Assembly (NCBI GenBank): GCA_001898335.1
Contig: MKTS01000009.1
Span: forward strand, 124,001-188,000
DNA length: 64,000 nucleotides
Direction: 5' to 3'
From: Mucilaginibacter sp. 44-25
Lineage (GTDB): Bacteria; Bacteroidota; Bacteroidia; Sphingobacteriales; Sphingobacteriaceae
In this document: positions 33,680-42,093 of the stretch, in pieces
How positions within the stretch are numbered: the stretch's first letter is position 1
Layout: each line of letters opens with the position of its first letter
Translations under genes and position numbers: made by a program
Notes under the pieces: model-generated
What the model saw: the letters and a program-made list of their open reading frames with translations, nothing else
Told to the model about the DNA's origin: nothing
The model's database searches: none

Positions 33680-34723
33680 ATGAGTAAAGTAAAAACACTG
33701 GGGCAGTTCATTATTGAAAAACAGGCAGATTTCCCGTATGCCAAAGGCGAGTTATCACGACTGCTGCGCGATATTGGCATAGCGGCTAAAATTGTAAATC
33801 GCGAAGTAAACAAAGCCGGCCTTATGGATATACTGGGGCAGGCCGGCAGCACCAACATACAGGGCGAGCACCAGCAAAAGCTGGATATTTTTGCCAATGA
33901 GCAATTCATCAGCGCCCTCAAAAGTGGCGGCGAATGCTGTATTGTAGCATCAGAAGAGAACGAGGACATTATTTTAATAGATACGCCGGTAGCAAAAAAC
34001 GCCAAATACATTGTAGCTATTGACCCGCTGGACGGATCATCAAACATTGATGTGAACGTAGCCATCGGCACTATTTTTTCTATTTACCGAAAAACCGATA
34101 TCGGCCGCCGGGCATCATTGGAAGATGTTTACCAAAAAGGCACGCAGCAGGTGGCCGCGGGATATGTGATCTACGGCTCATCAACCATGCTGGTGTATAC
34201 TACCGGTAAGGGTGTTAACGGCTTTACCTTAGACCCATCCATCGGCGAGTTCTGCCTCTCCCACCCTGATATGAAAACACCTGCCGATGGTACCATCTAC
34301 TCGGTAAACGAGGGCAATTATGTCCATTTCCCGAAAGGCGTAAAACAGTACATTAAATATTGCCAGGTAGAAGATAAGCTTACACAAAGGCCCTATACTT
34401 CGCGCTACATAGGCTCAATGGTGGCCGACCTGCACCGCAACCTGATAAAGGGTGGTATATTTATTTACTCGGTAACAGCATCGGCGCCTAACGGCAAGCT
34501 GCGGCTGGTTTACGAATGTAACCCCATGGCATTTATTATTGAACAGGCCGGGGGAAGGGCAACCAATGGCACTCAAAGGATATTGGAGCTTGATGTTACC
34601 GAACTGCATCAGCGATCGCCCATTTTTATAGGCTCGGAAAATATGGTAAGAAAAGCGGAGCAGTTTATGGTTGACGCCGGTGTACTCTCCTTCGCCGAGG
34701 CCGAGCCGCTATTATCGGCATAA
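33680..34723 (+). CDS. fbp: class I fructose-1,6-bisphosphatase
   Basis: The gluconeogenic enzyme that hydrolyses fructose 1,6-bisphosphate to fructose 6-phosphate. The 347-residue class I protein has the metal-binding [15 protein letters not shown] (about 111-125), SEENED (about 93), the phosphate motif [14 protein letters not shown] and [13 protein letters not shown] in the sugar-binding region. N-terminal residues are [11 protein letters not shown]. It is separated by the tRNA-Arg and a lipoprotein gene from the class I aldolase, whose product is its substrate, but is not in an operon with it. Confidence 0.96.
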   Translation: MSKVKTLGQFIIEKQADFPYAKGELSRLLRDIGIAAKIVNREVNKAGLMDILGQAGSTNIQGEHQQKLDIFANEQFISALKSGGECCIVASEENEDIILIDTPVAKNAKYIVAIDPLDGSSNIDVNVAIGTIFSIYRKTDIGRRASLEDVYQKGTQQVAAGYVIYGSSTMLVYTTGKGVNGFTLDPSIGEFCLSHPDMKTPADGTIYSVNEGNYVHFPKGVKQYIKYCQVEDKLTQRPYTSRYIGSMVADLHRNLIKGGIFIYSVTASAPNGKLRLVYECNPMAFIIEQAGGRATNGTQRILELDVTELHQRSPIFIGSENMVRKAEQFMVDAGVLSFAEAEPLLSA

Positions 34724-34782
34724 CACAAGCCAACCCAAACATGTTATGAAATAATGCCTGTAGGCGGATACTACTATTTTTA

Positions 34783-34790
34783 TATATTTG
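34783..34790 (+). promoter_or_regulatory. candidate -7 element of tRNA-Arg
   Basis: TATATTTG ends 11 bases before the tRNA 5-prime end, the distance expected for a -7 box with a short leader. No clean -33 box was found. Confidence 0.45.
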
Positions 34791-34801
34791 CGTGCAGTAT
34801 T

Positions 34802-34873
34802 GCTTCCGTAGTTCAATGGATAGAATGTCAGATTCCGGTTCTGATGATATGAGTTCGAATCTCGTCGGGAGCA
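34802..34873 (+). tRNA. tRNA-Arg (anticodon CCG)
   Basis: A 72-base cloverleaf. The acceptor stem GCTTCCG (34802-34808) pairs with CGGGAGC (34866-34872) with discriminator A. The anticodon stem TCAGA/TCTGA holds the loop TTCCGGT, anticodon CCG, reading CGG. The T arm is ATGAG-TTCGAAT-CTCGT. The 3-prime CCA is not encoded. A terminator follows. Confidence 0.95.
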
Positions 34874-34888
34874 CGGTAAATTATTTGG

Positions 34889-34935
34889 TAGTTAGGTAAA
34901 GTTTCTTTGAAGTTTTGCCTAACTATTTTCTTTTT
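34889..34935 (+). terminator. terminator after tRNA-Arg
   Basis: AGTTAGGTAAA (34890-34900) pairs with TTTGCCTAACT (34914-34924) with one G-U pair, followed by ATTTTCTTTTT. Confidence 0.75.
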
Positions 34936-34971
34936 ACTACTGAAATTAAAACCTAAAATTAACACCTTATC

Positions 34972-35448
34972 ATGAGAAAATTCCAACTCATTCTTGCTAT
35001 TTTCATACTGTTTTTAAGCACTTTTTCCTGCAAAAAAGACGCTGCGACAACACCAACCCCAGTAAAAGAAAACTCCAAACTTGAAGGTACCTGGAAAATT
35101 GACAATATAGATTATAACATGTATGTGAGCGATAATCTAATAACGAGTTATAACGAAAAAGATAAAACGAATACTGTGGTTACCTTTAACACAGACGGAA
35201 CCGGAACGTTCAAAAGCGATGGTGACGAGAACACGAAATTTAGCTACGCACTTATTAATAACACGTTAACATTTACTAATGTGCAATATTCAGGCTCCGG
35301 CAGTAACTACAAGTGGCGCAACGGCGTTGATTTTACTTATACAGAAGTTAAACTTGGCGTTAATCAACTAACCTACACTAAAAAAGGATCTATAGCACAA
35401 CCAGCCTCGTATACTGCATATGTAGCTACCGTGCATTTAACTAAATAG
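34972..35448 (+). CDS. lipocalin-like lipoprotein
   Basis: A 158-residue lipoprotein. The signal peptide ends in STFSC (C20), followed by KKDAATTPTPVKE. The body reads KLEGTWKIDNI, with strand-rich repeats VVTFNTDGTGTFKSDGD, NNTLTFTNVQY and QLTYTKKG, in keeping with the lipocalin-like domains (DUF4923 type) abundant in Bacteroidota. No ligand can be named. It shares a bidirectional terminator with the class I aldolase. Confidence 0.8.
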   Translation: MRKFQLILAIFILFLSTFSCKKDAATTPTPVKENSKLEGTWKIDNIDYNMYVSDNLITSYNEKDKTNTVVTFNTDGTGTFKSDGDENTKFSYALINNTLTFTNVQYSGSGSNYKWRNGVDFTYTEVKLGVNQLTYTKKGSIAQPASYTAYVATVHLTK

Positions 35449-35464
35449 AAAAACGCTATGAATG

Positions 35465-35505
35465 AAACAACAAAGGCCTGTATAAACAGGCCTTTGTTGT
35501 TTTGA
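35465..35505. terminator. bidirectional intrinsic terminator
   Basis: AAACAACAAAGGCCTGT (35465-35481) pairs perfectly with ACAGGCCTTTGTTGTTT (35486-35502) with an ATAA loop. It lies between the convergent lipoprotein and class I aldolase genes. Confidence 0.9.
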
Positions 35506-35507
35506 GT

Positions 35508-36530
35508 TTAATGCTTTTCCATATCAGGTGTATACTCGCCGCGGCGGGCCAGGTTATTGAGGTAGGCCCTTTTGTAGAGTATATCTTGCGCTTCCTTCAC
35601 ATTGGCATCATCACCTGCCCACTTTTCCAGCGCCGGTTGATGCAAGGCTCTCGAAAACGAGAAGGTAAGCGCCCATGGCAACACCTGCTCATACTGCACA
35701 TGCATGGCGTTAAGCCGCTCAGTAGCCAGCTCGGCCTCCTGCCCGCCCGATAGAAACGCAATGCCCGGCACCGCGGCAGGTACACAACGTAAAAAGCACT
35801 GTACAGTAGCGTCAGCAATTTTTGAGGCTTCGTCTTGCAGCGTCGCGTCTGATCCCGGCAATATCATATTAGGCTTTAATATCATGCCCTCAAAGGCCAC
35901 ACGCTGCTCATATAAAGCATTAAAAACAGCATGCAATACCTCTGTAGTAACCTCCAGGCAGCGCTGCAAGGTATGGGTACCATCCATCAGCACTTCGGGC
36001 TCTACAATGGGCACCAGCCCTGCCTGCTGGCAAAGCGCAGCATAACGGGCAAGGTTATAGGCATTAGCTTTAATAGCGGGCGCCGTTGGCGTATGTTCGG
36101 TTATGTTTATCACCGCGCGCCATTTGGCAAATCGCAAACCCTTATGGTAATAGTCGGCAAGGCGCGTACCCAATCCATCAAGCCCTTCGGTGATCTTTTC
36201 GCCCGGGAATCCCTCCATATCTACAGCACCTTCATCTACCTTAATACCGGCTACAATACCGTGTTCTTTCAGTACATCTAAAAAAGGTTTACCATCGGCT
36301 GTAGACTGGTGTACGGTTTCATCAAATAATATGGCTCCACTTATGCATTCGCCCAGGTTGGGGGTAGTAACAATCAGCTCGCGATATTTTCGCCTGTACT
36401 CTTCTGTCAGTGGTATTCCCAGCGGTTCAAAGCGTTTATTAATGGTAGACAGGCTCTCATCCATAGCAATAAGCCCTTTATCAGGAGCCATAAGGCGGCT
36501 TGCGGTACTTTTCAATTCGGCTAAATTCAT
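35508..36530 (-). CDS. class I fructose-bisphosphate aldolase (eukaryote-type)
   Basis: A Schiff-base aldolase of 340 residues that is unrelated in mechanism to the zinc enzyme at 3037-4122. The N-terminus SRLMAPDKGLIAMDES, the phosphate-binding KWRAV, the Schiff-base lysine in MILKPNM and the C-terminal FLSGGQ and FSFSRALHQP correspond to the vertebrate/plant family. It is transcribed convergently towards the lipoprotein gene and lies about 800 bases from fbp. Having both aldolase classes may allow separate glycolytic and gluconeogenic control, or function under metal limitation (inference). Confidence 0.95.
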   Translation of the reverse strand: MNLAELKSTASRLMAPDKGLIAMDESLSTINKRFEPLGIPLTEEYRRKYRELIVTTPNLGECISGAILFDETVHQSTADGKPFLDVLKEHGIVAGIKVDEGAVDMEGFPGEKITEGLDGLGTRLADYYHKGLRFAKWRAVINITEHTPTAPAIKANAYNLARYAALCQQAGLVPIVEPEVLMDGTHTLQRCLEVTTEVLHAVFNALYEQRVAFEGMILKPNMILPGSDATLQDEASKIADATVQCFLRCVPAAVPGIAFLSGGQEAELATERLNAMHVQYEQVLPWALTFSFSRALHQPALEKWAGDDANVKEAQDILYKRAYLNNLARRGEYTPDMEKH

Positions 36531-36667
36531 TTGGGTTGATGATTAACTAATACCTTAAACCATGATACAGCCACCTTGTTTGAAATCAAACCGATACCTT
36601 GCAGTAAACTGACAAAAATTTAAAGGCCGCATAGTTAAGCTATGTGGCCTTCTATTTACAGCACCGA

Positions 36668-37111
36668 TCAGTGTTGCAAGGCAGGTTGCATGTGTGTACT
36701 GATGGCAATGCGGTTCCAGCAGTTGATGGCGATAACGGCTATCAATACTTGTGCTACATACTTTTCGCCTAATACTTCTGCGGCTTTGGCATAGGTAGCT
36801 TCAGATACACCGCCTTTGCTTATCAGTGTGGCCTCTTCCACAAAGGCAAGTATCGCTTGCTCTTTCACATCGAAAAATGGCGTATCTCTCCAGGCACTGA
36901 TGGTGTAAAGGCGTTGCTCGGTCTCACCCAATTTGCGTGCATCACGGTTATGCATGTCCAGGCAAAAAGCACATCCGTTAAGCTGAGACGCGCGTATTTT
37001 GATCAATTCTTTGTGTATGGGGGTTAGCTCTGTGCTGTTTACGTAATTTTCGAGCACAAGAAATGTTTTATAAGCTTCCGGAAGGGTCTTAAATAGATCT
37101 ACTCTTTTCAT
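36668..37111 (-). CDS. carboxymuconolactone decarboxylase/AhpD-like protein
   Basis: A 147-residue all-helical protein of the AhpD-like superfamily. The redox-active CxxC with the following histidine is visible as GCAFCLDMH (C47, C50, H54), consistent with an alkylhydroperoxidase or thiol-disulfide role rather than decarboxylation. The C-terminal VIAINCWNRIAISTHMQPA is typical of the group. A Crp-like regulator is encoded 170 bases downstream on the same strand, perhaps linked to its control (inference). Confidence 0.88.
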   Translation of the reverse strand: MKRVDLFKTLPEAYKTFLVLENYVNSTELTPIHKELIKIRASQLNGCAFCLDMHNRDARKLGETEQRLYTISAWRDTPFFDVKEQAILAFVEEATLISKGGVSEATYAKAAEVLGEKYVAQVLIAVIAINCWNRIAISTHMQPALQH

Positions 37112-37194
37112 GGTGTTGTTTATTTTGATTTGTTAAACCAAAATTGCGAACAAACACTCCCTCAAAAAATGAACTGAGTTTAAGAAAAGGTGTT

Positions 37195-37280
37195 AAAGCA
37201 AGATGCAAGAATCAAGAATCCGGATTTAAATTGTAAAAAAACAAGGCAATGTCTTTTGTCTTGATTCTTGACTCTAATAT
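37195..37280. repeat. inverted repeat of CAAGAAT/ATTCTTG words (copy 3)
   Basis: GCAAGAATCAAGAATCC on the left and GTCTTGATTCTTGACTC on the right flank an AT-rich centre. It ends a few bases before the stop codon of the Crp-like gene. Confidence 0.6.
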
Positions 37281-37281
37281 C

Positions 37282-37860
37282 TTATATCTGCTTCTTAGCC
37301 CTTATCCTGCTTAAAAACTGCGGTGTGAAACCAAGATAGGATGCCAGCATATATTGCGGCACACGTTGCACAAAATCAGGAAACAAGCTAATGAAATATC
37401 GGTAGCGCTCTTCGTCGGTTTGGTTGAACAGAAAGCCTATGCGCCGCTGCGAGGCTACAAAAGCGCGCTGCATCATAATACGGAAATAAGTTTCCAAACG
37501 GGGTATCTCAGCCAATATGCGGTCCTTATCTTTAGCCGGCAGAAATAATACGTCTGTAGGTTCCAGCGCCTGGATATAGGTGGTGGCAGGCAAGTTATTT
37601 ACCAGGCTATCGTGGTCGGCTATCCACCAGTTCTCAAGTGCAAACTGTACTATTTGTTCGTTAAGTTTAGCATTAACGTAGTATTGGCGTAATAGCCCAA
37701 CCAAAACAAAATATTCACCTTTACAATGCTTACCCGGCTCAAGAATTATTTGCTTCTTTTTAAACTTTAATAATTGCAGGTTATCACACAGCAAGGTTTC
37801 TTCCGCAGATGAAAGCGTTACATGCCGGTTAATATGAGCAATGAGTTGCTGATATATCAT
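37282..37860 (-). CDS. Crp/Fnr-family transcriptional regulator
   Basis: A 192-residue regulator with an N-terminal cyclic-nucleotide-binding-like beta barrel (about 10-115, with EPGKHCKGEYFVLVGLLRQYYV) and a C-terminal helix-turn-helix (RVPQYMLASYLGFTPQFLSRIR). It lacks the cysteine cluster of Fnr and the full cAMP-binding RxS signature of Crp, so it falls in the common Bacteroidota CRP-like group with unknown ligand. Its ATG shares one base with the stop of the upstream lipoprotein gene (TGATG), so the two are translationally coupled. Confidence 0.9.
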   Translation of the reverse strand: MIYQQLIAHINRHVTLSSAEETLLCDNLQLLKFKKKQIILEPGKHCKGEYFVLVGLLRQYYVNAKLNEQIVQFALENWWIADHDSLVNNLPATTYIQALEPTDVLFLPAKDKDRILAEIPRLETYFRIMMQRAFVASQRRIGFLFNQTDEERYRYFISLFPDFVQRVPQYMLASYLGFTPQFLSRIRAKKQI

Positions 37861-38255
37861 CAGGGTAATTTAAACTGGAAACGAAAATTGATATCAGTAC
37901 CTGATTGTGTTTGATCTGTAACCACCTCCCCGTCAACCTTTACCATGGTATGTATACTACCTTCGGGTTTGGTTTTAGGCAGTTTGGCATCAATGGTGAA
38001 CTTTATTTCCTTACCCGATTTAATGGTGTAAGTTTTATCAAATTTACCGGTATATTCTTCTTCGTAATATTGCACATTCTTAGCACCAATGTAGTACATC
38101 TTAGCTTTTACACCCGGCGGTATTTCAGTAATATATTCTACCTGGTAAGTATCTTTCTTCGCGATCTTAAGCTCACCGCGGTTCATATCATAAATAGCTT
38201 TATGGCAACCGGCGCCTGCGATCACCACAAGGAAAAGGTATAGGAGTTTTTTCAT
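37860..38255 (-). CDS. hypothetical lipoprotein coupled to a Crp-like regulator
   Basis: I do not recognise a named family. The 131-residue protein (start at 38255) has a signal peptide ending in IAGAGC (C17). The mature part is beta-rich (KKDTYQVEYITEIP, MYYIGAKNVQYYEEEYTGKF, then SIHTMVKVDGEVVTD). An in-frame ATG 99 bases upstream would add a non-lipoprotein N-terminus and is rejected. The one-base overlap with the regulator gene suggests a sensor/regulator pair or a leader gene, but that is inference. Confidence 0.75.
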   Translation of the reverse strand: MKKLLYLFLVVIAGAGCHKAIYDMNRGELKIAKKDTYQVEYITEIPPGVKAKMYYIGAKNVQYYEEEYTGKFDKTYTIKSGKEIKFTIDAKLPKTKPEGSIHTMVKVDGEVVTDQTQSGTDINFRFQFKLP

Positions 38256-38270
38256 GGAGACTAATATAAA

Positions 38271-38310
38271 TAAAAAGGCCATGTTGGTTTGCACAACATG
38301 GCTTTTATTT
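38271..38310 (-). terminator. intrinsic terminator of the TIM-barrel gene
   Basis: AAAAGGCCATGTTG and CAACATGGCTTTT form a 13-bp stem with one bulged G; A and T runs flank both sides. It separates the TIM-barrel gene from the lipoprotein gene. Confidence 0.75.
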
Positions 38311-38376
38311 AACGGCGTTATTGTTCTGTGAGATTTCCGGGCTATCGCCCGCAATGACCCTGACTTTGGCGGCTGA

Positions 38377-39315
38377 TTATTTCAACGCCTCAGCGGCAAA
38401 TGCCCGGCATTTTTTTACTTCGGCAACGGCGTCAGACCCATCAGGTAACTTGTATTCCAACTCAATGGTAGCCGGAAACTCATATTTATTCTTTTTCATC
38501 AATTGCAGTACCTCTTTTATCGGGGTATCCCCTTCGCCCCAGGGGGCATTGGGGCCATCATGAAATTTGCGGTCCTTAATGTGCATACTGGTGATACGTT
38601 CATGATATTTTTCAATAAACGGAACTGGGCTGCTGCTGGTACCGGCCGTGTAATGGCCAATATCCAGGTTAATACCGTTGTATTTTGATTGCGCGAGGGC
38701 TGTATCCCATAAGGTAGGGGTTGCCTGGGTATGGGCGTGGTAACCCACCATCATTTTATGTTTGGCGGCTATGTCGCCAAGGCGCTGGGTTTGTGCCGCA
38801 TCGGGCAGCTCAACCGTAACGTGTGTGCAACCCAAAACCTTGCCCGCGTTAAAAGCATAATCAATTTCGGCATCGGTATTTTTAGGGCCAAGCGCGTTGG
38901 GTTTCCAGGCATAGATGGTAACACCCGCATCGTTATACATTTTACGCAGTTCCTTAAACTTATCCATATTAGTCGATGCCCTCCAGGCGGCTATCACAGG
39001 CGCGTAATCGGCCCAGCTTTGCGAAGGTTCGCGTTTAGGCGCACCGGCATAGGCTTCGGCGGCATCGCCCATCAGCTCAATAGCATTAATATTACAGTCA
39101 ATACAATATTTAAGCAGGTCTTCGGCAGTACCGGGCATACTACGGAACGAGTAGGTGATGACCCCTATTTGCACGCCGTTAATGAGCGAATTGGGTTTAG
39201 CCCGGCGATTTATTGCTGAAAAGGCAACCGACGCTTTTGAAGCCAGCAATAAACCTGTAGCCGCTACTGCGCCTGCGCCAATAAAGCGGCGCCTGCTTAA
39301 ATTGTTATTTTCCAT
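38377..39315 (-). CDS. Tat-exported sugar phosphate isomerase/epimerase-like TIM barrel
   Basis: A 312-residue protein of the AP-endonuclease-2/xylose-isomerase-like TIM-barrel group, usually acting on sugars or inositols. The N-terminus has a twin-arginine signal (LSRRRFIGAGAVAATG), so the enzyme is exported already folded. Barrel motifs include VITYSFRSMPG, NAIELMG, GVTIYAWKP, VGYHAHTQ, NLDIGHY and MHIKDRK, with metal-type E/D/H positions. The substrate is not evident. It has a terminator downstream, and the HK gene lies upstream on the same strand. Confidence 0.86.
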   Translation of the reverse strand: MENNNLSRRRFIGAGAVAATGLLLASKASVAFSAINRRAKPNSLINGVQIGVITYSFRSMPGTAEDLLKYCIDCNINAIELMGDAAEAYAGAPKREPSQSWADYAPVIAAWRASTNMDKFKELRKMYNDAGVTIYAWKPNALGPKNTDAEIDYAFNAGKVLGCTHVTVELPDAAQTQRLGDIAAKHKMMVGYHAHTQATPTLWDTALAQSKYNGINLDIGHYTAGTSSSPVPFIEKYHERITSMHIKDRKFHDGPNAPWGEGDTPIKEVLQLMKKNKYEFPATIELEYKLPDGSDAVAEVKKCRAFAAEALK

Positions 39316-39393
39316 GATGATAACGAGGTTAATGTATTGGTATAAACCAAAGTTATCAAAATTTGCAAGCGGGAAAAATGTGTATCAGCAGTG

Positions 39394-40596
39394 TTACTTA
39401 ATAACCTGCGGCAGTACGATCTCAAAATTGGCGCCTTTACCTGGCTGCGAGTAAATACGCATGGTGCCTTTTAAGCTTTCAACAAGGTGCTTCACCAGTG
39501 CCAGGCCAAAGCCATACCCTTGTTCGCCACCGGTGCCATTGGTAGATTCCGCTTTTCCGCCCAATATATTCTCAATGACCTGCTCGCTGAGCCCCTCACC
39601 TGTATCGGCTACGTTAATGTGCAGCGCGTTGCTTTGCCCCTCAATTTTCAGGCTCAGGTCAACACTAACCTTGCCGCCTTCGGGGGTAAATTTCATAGCA
39701 TTTGATACCAGGTTGCCAATGATCTGCAAAAGTTTGTTTTTTGAGAATGGTATACCGGCCGAACTCACAGACGTATTTACCACAAAGCCTATATTTTTAT
39801 TGCGCGCCTGAGGCATGTATAAATGTTCCAGCTTTTCCTTAAGTACATCTAATGTAAATTCATCATTTCTAAGCTCGCGCTTCGGTAACTCGGTTGACAG
39901 TATCTCGTCGGCCAGGTCGAGCAATGAGCGTCCACTGCGTTGTATCAGGTTAATAAACTCCAGCACTTCCTCAATCTCGTTCTCGTGCCCCTGCTCGCTA
40001 ATAACCTGTGCCAGCCCAATAATACCACCAAGCGGGCCGCGTATGTCATGTGCAACCTTTTTACGTGATTCATCAGCCTCGTGCAGTTTATTTTTTAGCC
40101 CGTTAATTACTTTATAAGCTTTTAAACGGTTTACGATCTCATCGGCAATGATCTTTAGCAACTCTACTTTTTCGGGTGGCAGGGTCTTGGTGCTATCATC
40201 AAGCACACATAACGCGCCTATGTTATGGCCGTCATCCGTCCTAAGCGGAACGCCCAGGTAGTATTTGGCTTTTGGCCCGCCCGTTACATAAAATTTGTCT
40301 TTAAATCGCTCATCCGCGGTGAGGTCCTTTATCTCAAAGGGCATATCACCAACAATGGTGTACTGGCATACAGAGTCTTCGCGCGGCATCTGTTGCAGAT
40401 CAATACCATGGTTGGTAATGCTCCACTGGGTAAACGAGTCAATTAAGTTAACCAGCGATATGGATGTACCGGCTACTTTAGCCGCCAGCTTGGCAAGATC
40501 TTTAAAAGCATCCTGAAAGCTGCTGTAATCAAGGTCATAGTCTGAGAGTTCTATGATCCGCCCCATTTCATTATTAGGAATTGGCTGTTGTTGCAT
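39394..40596 (-). CDS. GAF-domain sensor histidine kinase
   Basis: A cytosolic sensor kinase of 400 residues without membrane helices. The N-terminal GAF domain (about 15-165) shows PREDSVCQYTI and YLGVPLRTDDGHNIGALCV. The dimerisation helix contains the phospho-acceptor His183 in KVAHDIRGPLGG (a HDIRGPL variant rather than HELRTPL). The ATPase domain has the N box NLVSNAMKFTPEGG, G1 DTGEGL and G2 GYGFGLALVKHL. No response regulator is adjacent, so its partner is unknown (orphan kinase). Confidence 0.92.
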   Translation of the reverse strand: MQQQPIPNNEMGRIIELSDYDLDYSSFQDAFKDLAKLAAKVAGTSISLVNLIDSFTQWSITNHGIDLQQMPREDSVCQYTIVGDMPFEIKDLTADERFKDKFYVTGGPKAKYYLGVPLRTDDGHNIGALCVLDDSTKTLPPEKVELLKIIADEIVNRLKAYKVINGLKNKLHEADESRKKVAHDIRGPLGGIIGLAQVISEQGHENEIEEVLEFINLIQRSGRSLLDLADEILSTELPKRELRNDEFTLDVLKEKLEHLYMPQARNKNIGFVVNTSVSSAGIPFSKNKLLQIIGNLVSNAMKFTPEGGKVSVDLSLKIEGQSNALHINVADTGEGLSEQVIENILGGKAESTNGTGGEQGYGFGLALVKHLVESLKGTMRIYSQPGKGANFEIVLPQVIK

Positions 40597-40723
40597 TTTT
40601 AGAGATTATAAAGACGCCTGTTTTTCGGCTTACTATAATAGCAAAAATACGCTTTGTTCTCATCATTGGTTTACTGTTTTAACAACTCAAAGTTGTTTCA
40701 GTAAAATATTATCTAATAATTAA

Positions 40724-40748
40724 CAAAAAAGCCCCGCAAAGCAGGGCC
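40724..40748 (-). terminator. intrinsic terminator of the cupredoxin gene
   Basis: On the minus strand GCCCTGC pairs with GCGGGGC (one G-U) around a TTT loop, followed by six T residues. Confidence 0.75.
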
Positions 40749-40772
40749 GTAACACAATGGTTAACTTCTATG

Positions 40773-41165
40773 TTAATTGCTTACCACAACGGTAGCAGCC
40801 GCCATACTTGAGTGTATCTTGCATATATAAGTGTAAGTACCGGCTTTGGTAAAAGTATGGGTAAAAGTTGCCGACGTAGCCAGGCTGCCGCTGTCAAACT
40901 CGGTACCATTATCAGTAGCGGTATGCGGTGCAGTATCTTCGTTGGTCCAGGTAACATTGTTGCCCACTTTTATATTTACTGATGCCGGGGAAAACGCGAA
41001 ACCTTTGATGCTTACTGAGGCATTGCCGTTAGTTGGCGTTGTTGGGTTGGTGGGCGTAGTTGGGTTGCTCGGCTGGGGCGCGCTGCTGCTTGATTTTGAA
41101 CAAGCTGTAATGCCTGTAACCACTACGGCAAGGCCCAACGTAATAACTAAGATGTACTTTTTCAT
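40773..41165 (-). CDS. cupredoxin-domain lipoprotein (plastocyanin-like)
   Basis: A 130-residue lipoprotein: signal peptide ending GITAC (C22), a Pro/Thr/Asn-rich linker with the repeat PTTPTNPTTPTN, then a blue-copper-type domain (about 50-130). Copper-ligand motifs are APHTAT (His) and YICKIHSSM (Cys, His, Met), the usual plastocyanin set. It is probably an electron carrier in the periplasm or outer-membrane-anchored. It is the only gene in its unit. Confidence 0.9.
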   Translation of the reverse strand: MKKYILVITLGLAVVVTGITACSKSSSSAPQPSNPTTPTNPTTPTNGNASVSIKGFAFSPASVNIKVGNNVTWTNEDTAPHTATDNGTEFDSGSLATSATFTHTFTKAGTYTYICKIHSSMAAATVVVSN

Positions 41166-41329
41166 ATCAAATGCTTTAATGAGTTTGTATTCTGTAATAC
41201 AATACGGACGGTAGTAGCGCTATGGTTGCCCGGCCCGGAAATTATATTATTTACACTTAACCATATTTCAGGCGCATTTAAAACGATATTTATGTTGGGG
41301 TAACTGTTACTTAATATTATGGCTTTTTT

Positions 41330-41337
41330 TAACTTTG
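41330..41337 (+). promoter_or_regulatory. candidate -7 element of the PAP2_C-like gene
   Basis: TAACTTTG followed by CG fits the TAnnTTTG consensus and lies 17 bases before the GTG start. No clear -33 box was seen. Confidence 0.35.
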
Positions 41338-41353
41338 CGCTCCTTTAATTTAA

Positions 41354-42016
41354 GTGGTGAACGGTAACAGTAAAAAATCGGTAAAAGAAATATGGGTGGC
41401 GGCACTGCAATCGCCCAAAAAGCGCGATAAGCTGCTTATCGGTTCGTTTATCATCGCGGTAATGCTGCTGGGGATGCCATTCTTTTTCAGCTATATACAA
41501 AGCAGAAAGGGCATGTTACTTAATGATTGGGTATTGGAGCACCTGCCCGCCCATGATGTATCCATTTACATTTTTATGCTGATATGGGGCATGGGGCTGC
41601 TTATCTTATTAAGAGCTTTGTACAACCCTATTATTTACATTAACTACGTTTGGACGCTGATATTTGTAAATATCGCCCGCATGGTTACCATCCTGTCGTT
41701 CCCATTGGACCCGCCTAAGGGCCTTATCCATTTGATCGACCCGCTTACCGGTGTGTTTTACGGTAACACCATCATTACCCGCGATCTCTTCTTTTCGGGC
41801 CATACCTCAACCCTGGTGCTTATTGTACTTTGCCTGGAGAAAAGAACCGATAAAGTACTGGGTATAATAGCCGCGGCCGTTGTAATGTTTCTTTTACTGG
41901 TACAGCATATCCATTATACTATTGATGTGGTAGCTGCTCCTATCCTTGTTTACCTGATATTCAGGCTGGTGCGCCATTTCCTGAAACTTGACCAACTCAA
42001 AGCCAACGAATACTAA
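41354..42016 (+). CDS. PAP2-related protein resembling the sphingomyelin synthase catalytic domain
   Basis: A 220-residue integral-membrane protein with about six helices. Its two catalytic motifs read FFSGHTST (H150) and HYTIDV (H187, D191), the pattern of the sphingomyelin synthase/PAP2_C branch, in which two His and one Asp form a phosphotransferase triad. The long spacing and the HYTID form differ from ordinary PAP2 phosphatases such as the one at 8772-9353. Sphingobacteriaceae make sphingolipids, so a role in attaching a polar head group to ceramide, or in removing it, is plausible (inference). Translation begins at one of two adjacent GTG codons. The next gene is 78 bases downstream and may be separate. 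Confidence 0.82.
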   Translation: MVNGNSKKSVKEIWVAALQSPKKRDKLLIGSFIIAVMLLGMPFFFSYIQSRKGMLLNDWVLEHLPAHDVSIYIFMLIWGMGLLILLRALYNPIIYINYVWTLIFVNIARMVTILSFPLDPPKGLIHLIDPLTGVFYGNTIITRDLFFSGHTSTLVLIVLCLEKRTDKVLGIIAAAVVMFLLLVQHIHYTIDVVAAPILVYLIFRLVRHFLKLDQLKANEY

Positions 42017-42093
42017 TTTCCAATTATTTTCGGTTTATCTTGCATAAACAGCCAATACACGTATTTTTGGTTAACACCAATTTATTCCTGTTT

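Noticed and set aside
42040..42042. TTG start for the beta-propeller protein
   Set aside because: It adds 18 residues before a complete twin-arginine signal that begins at the ATG 42094.
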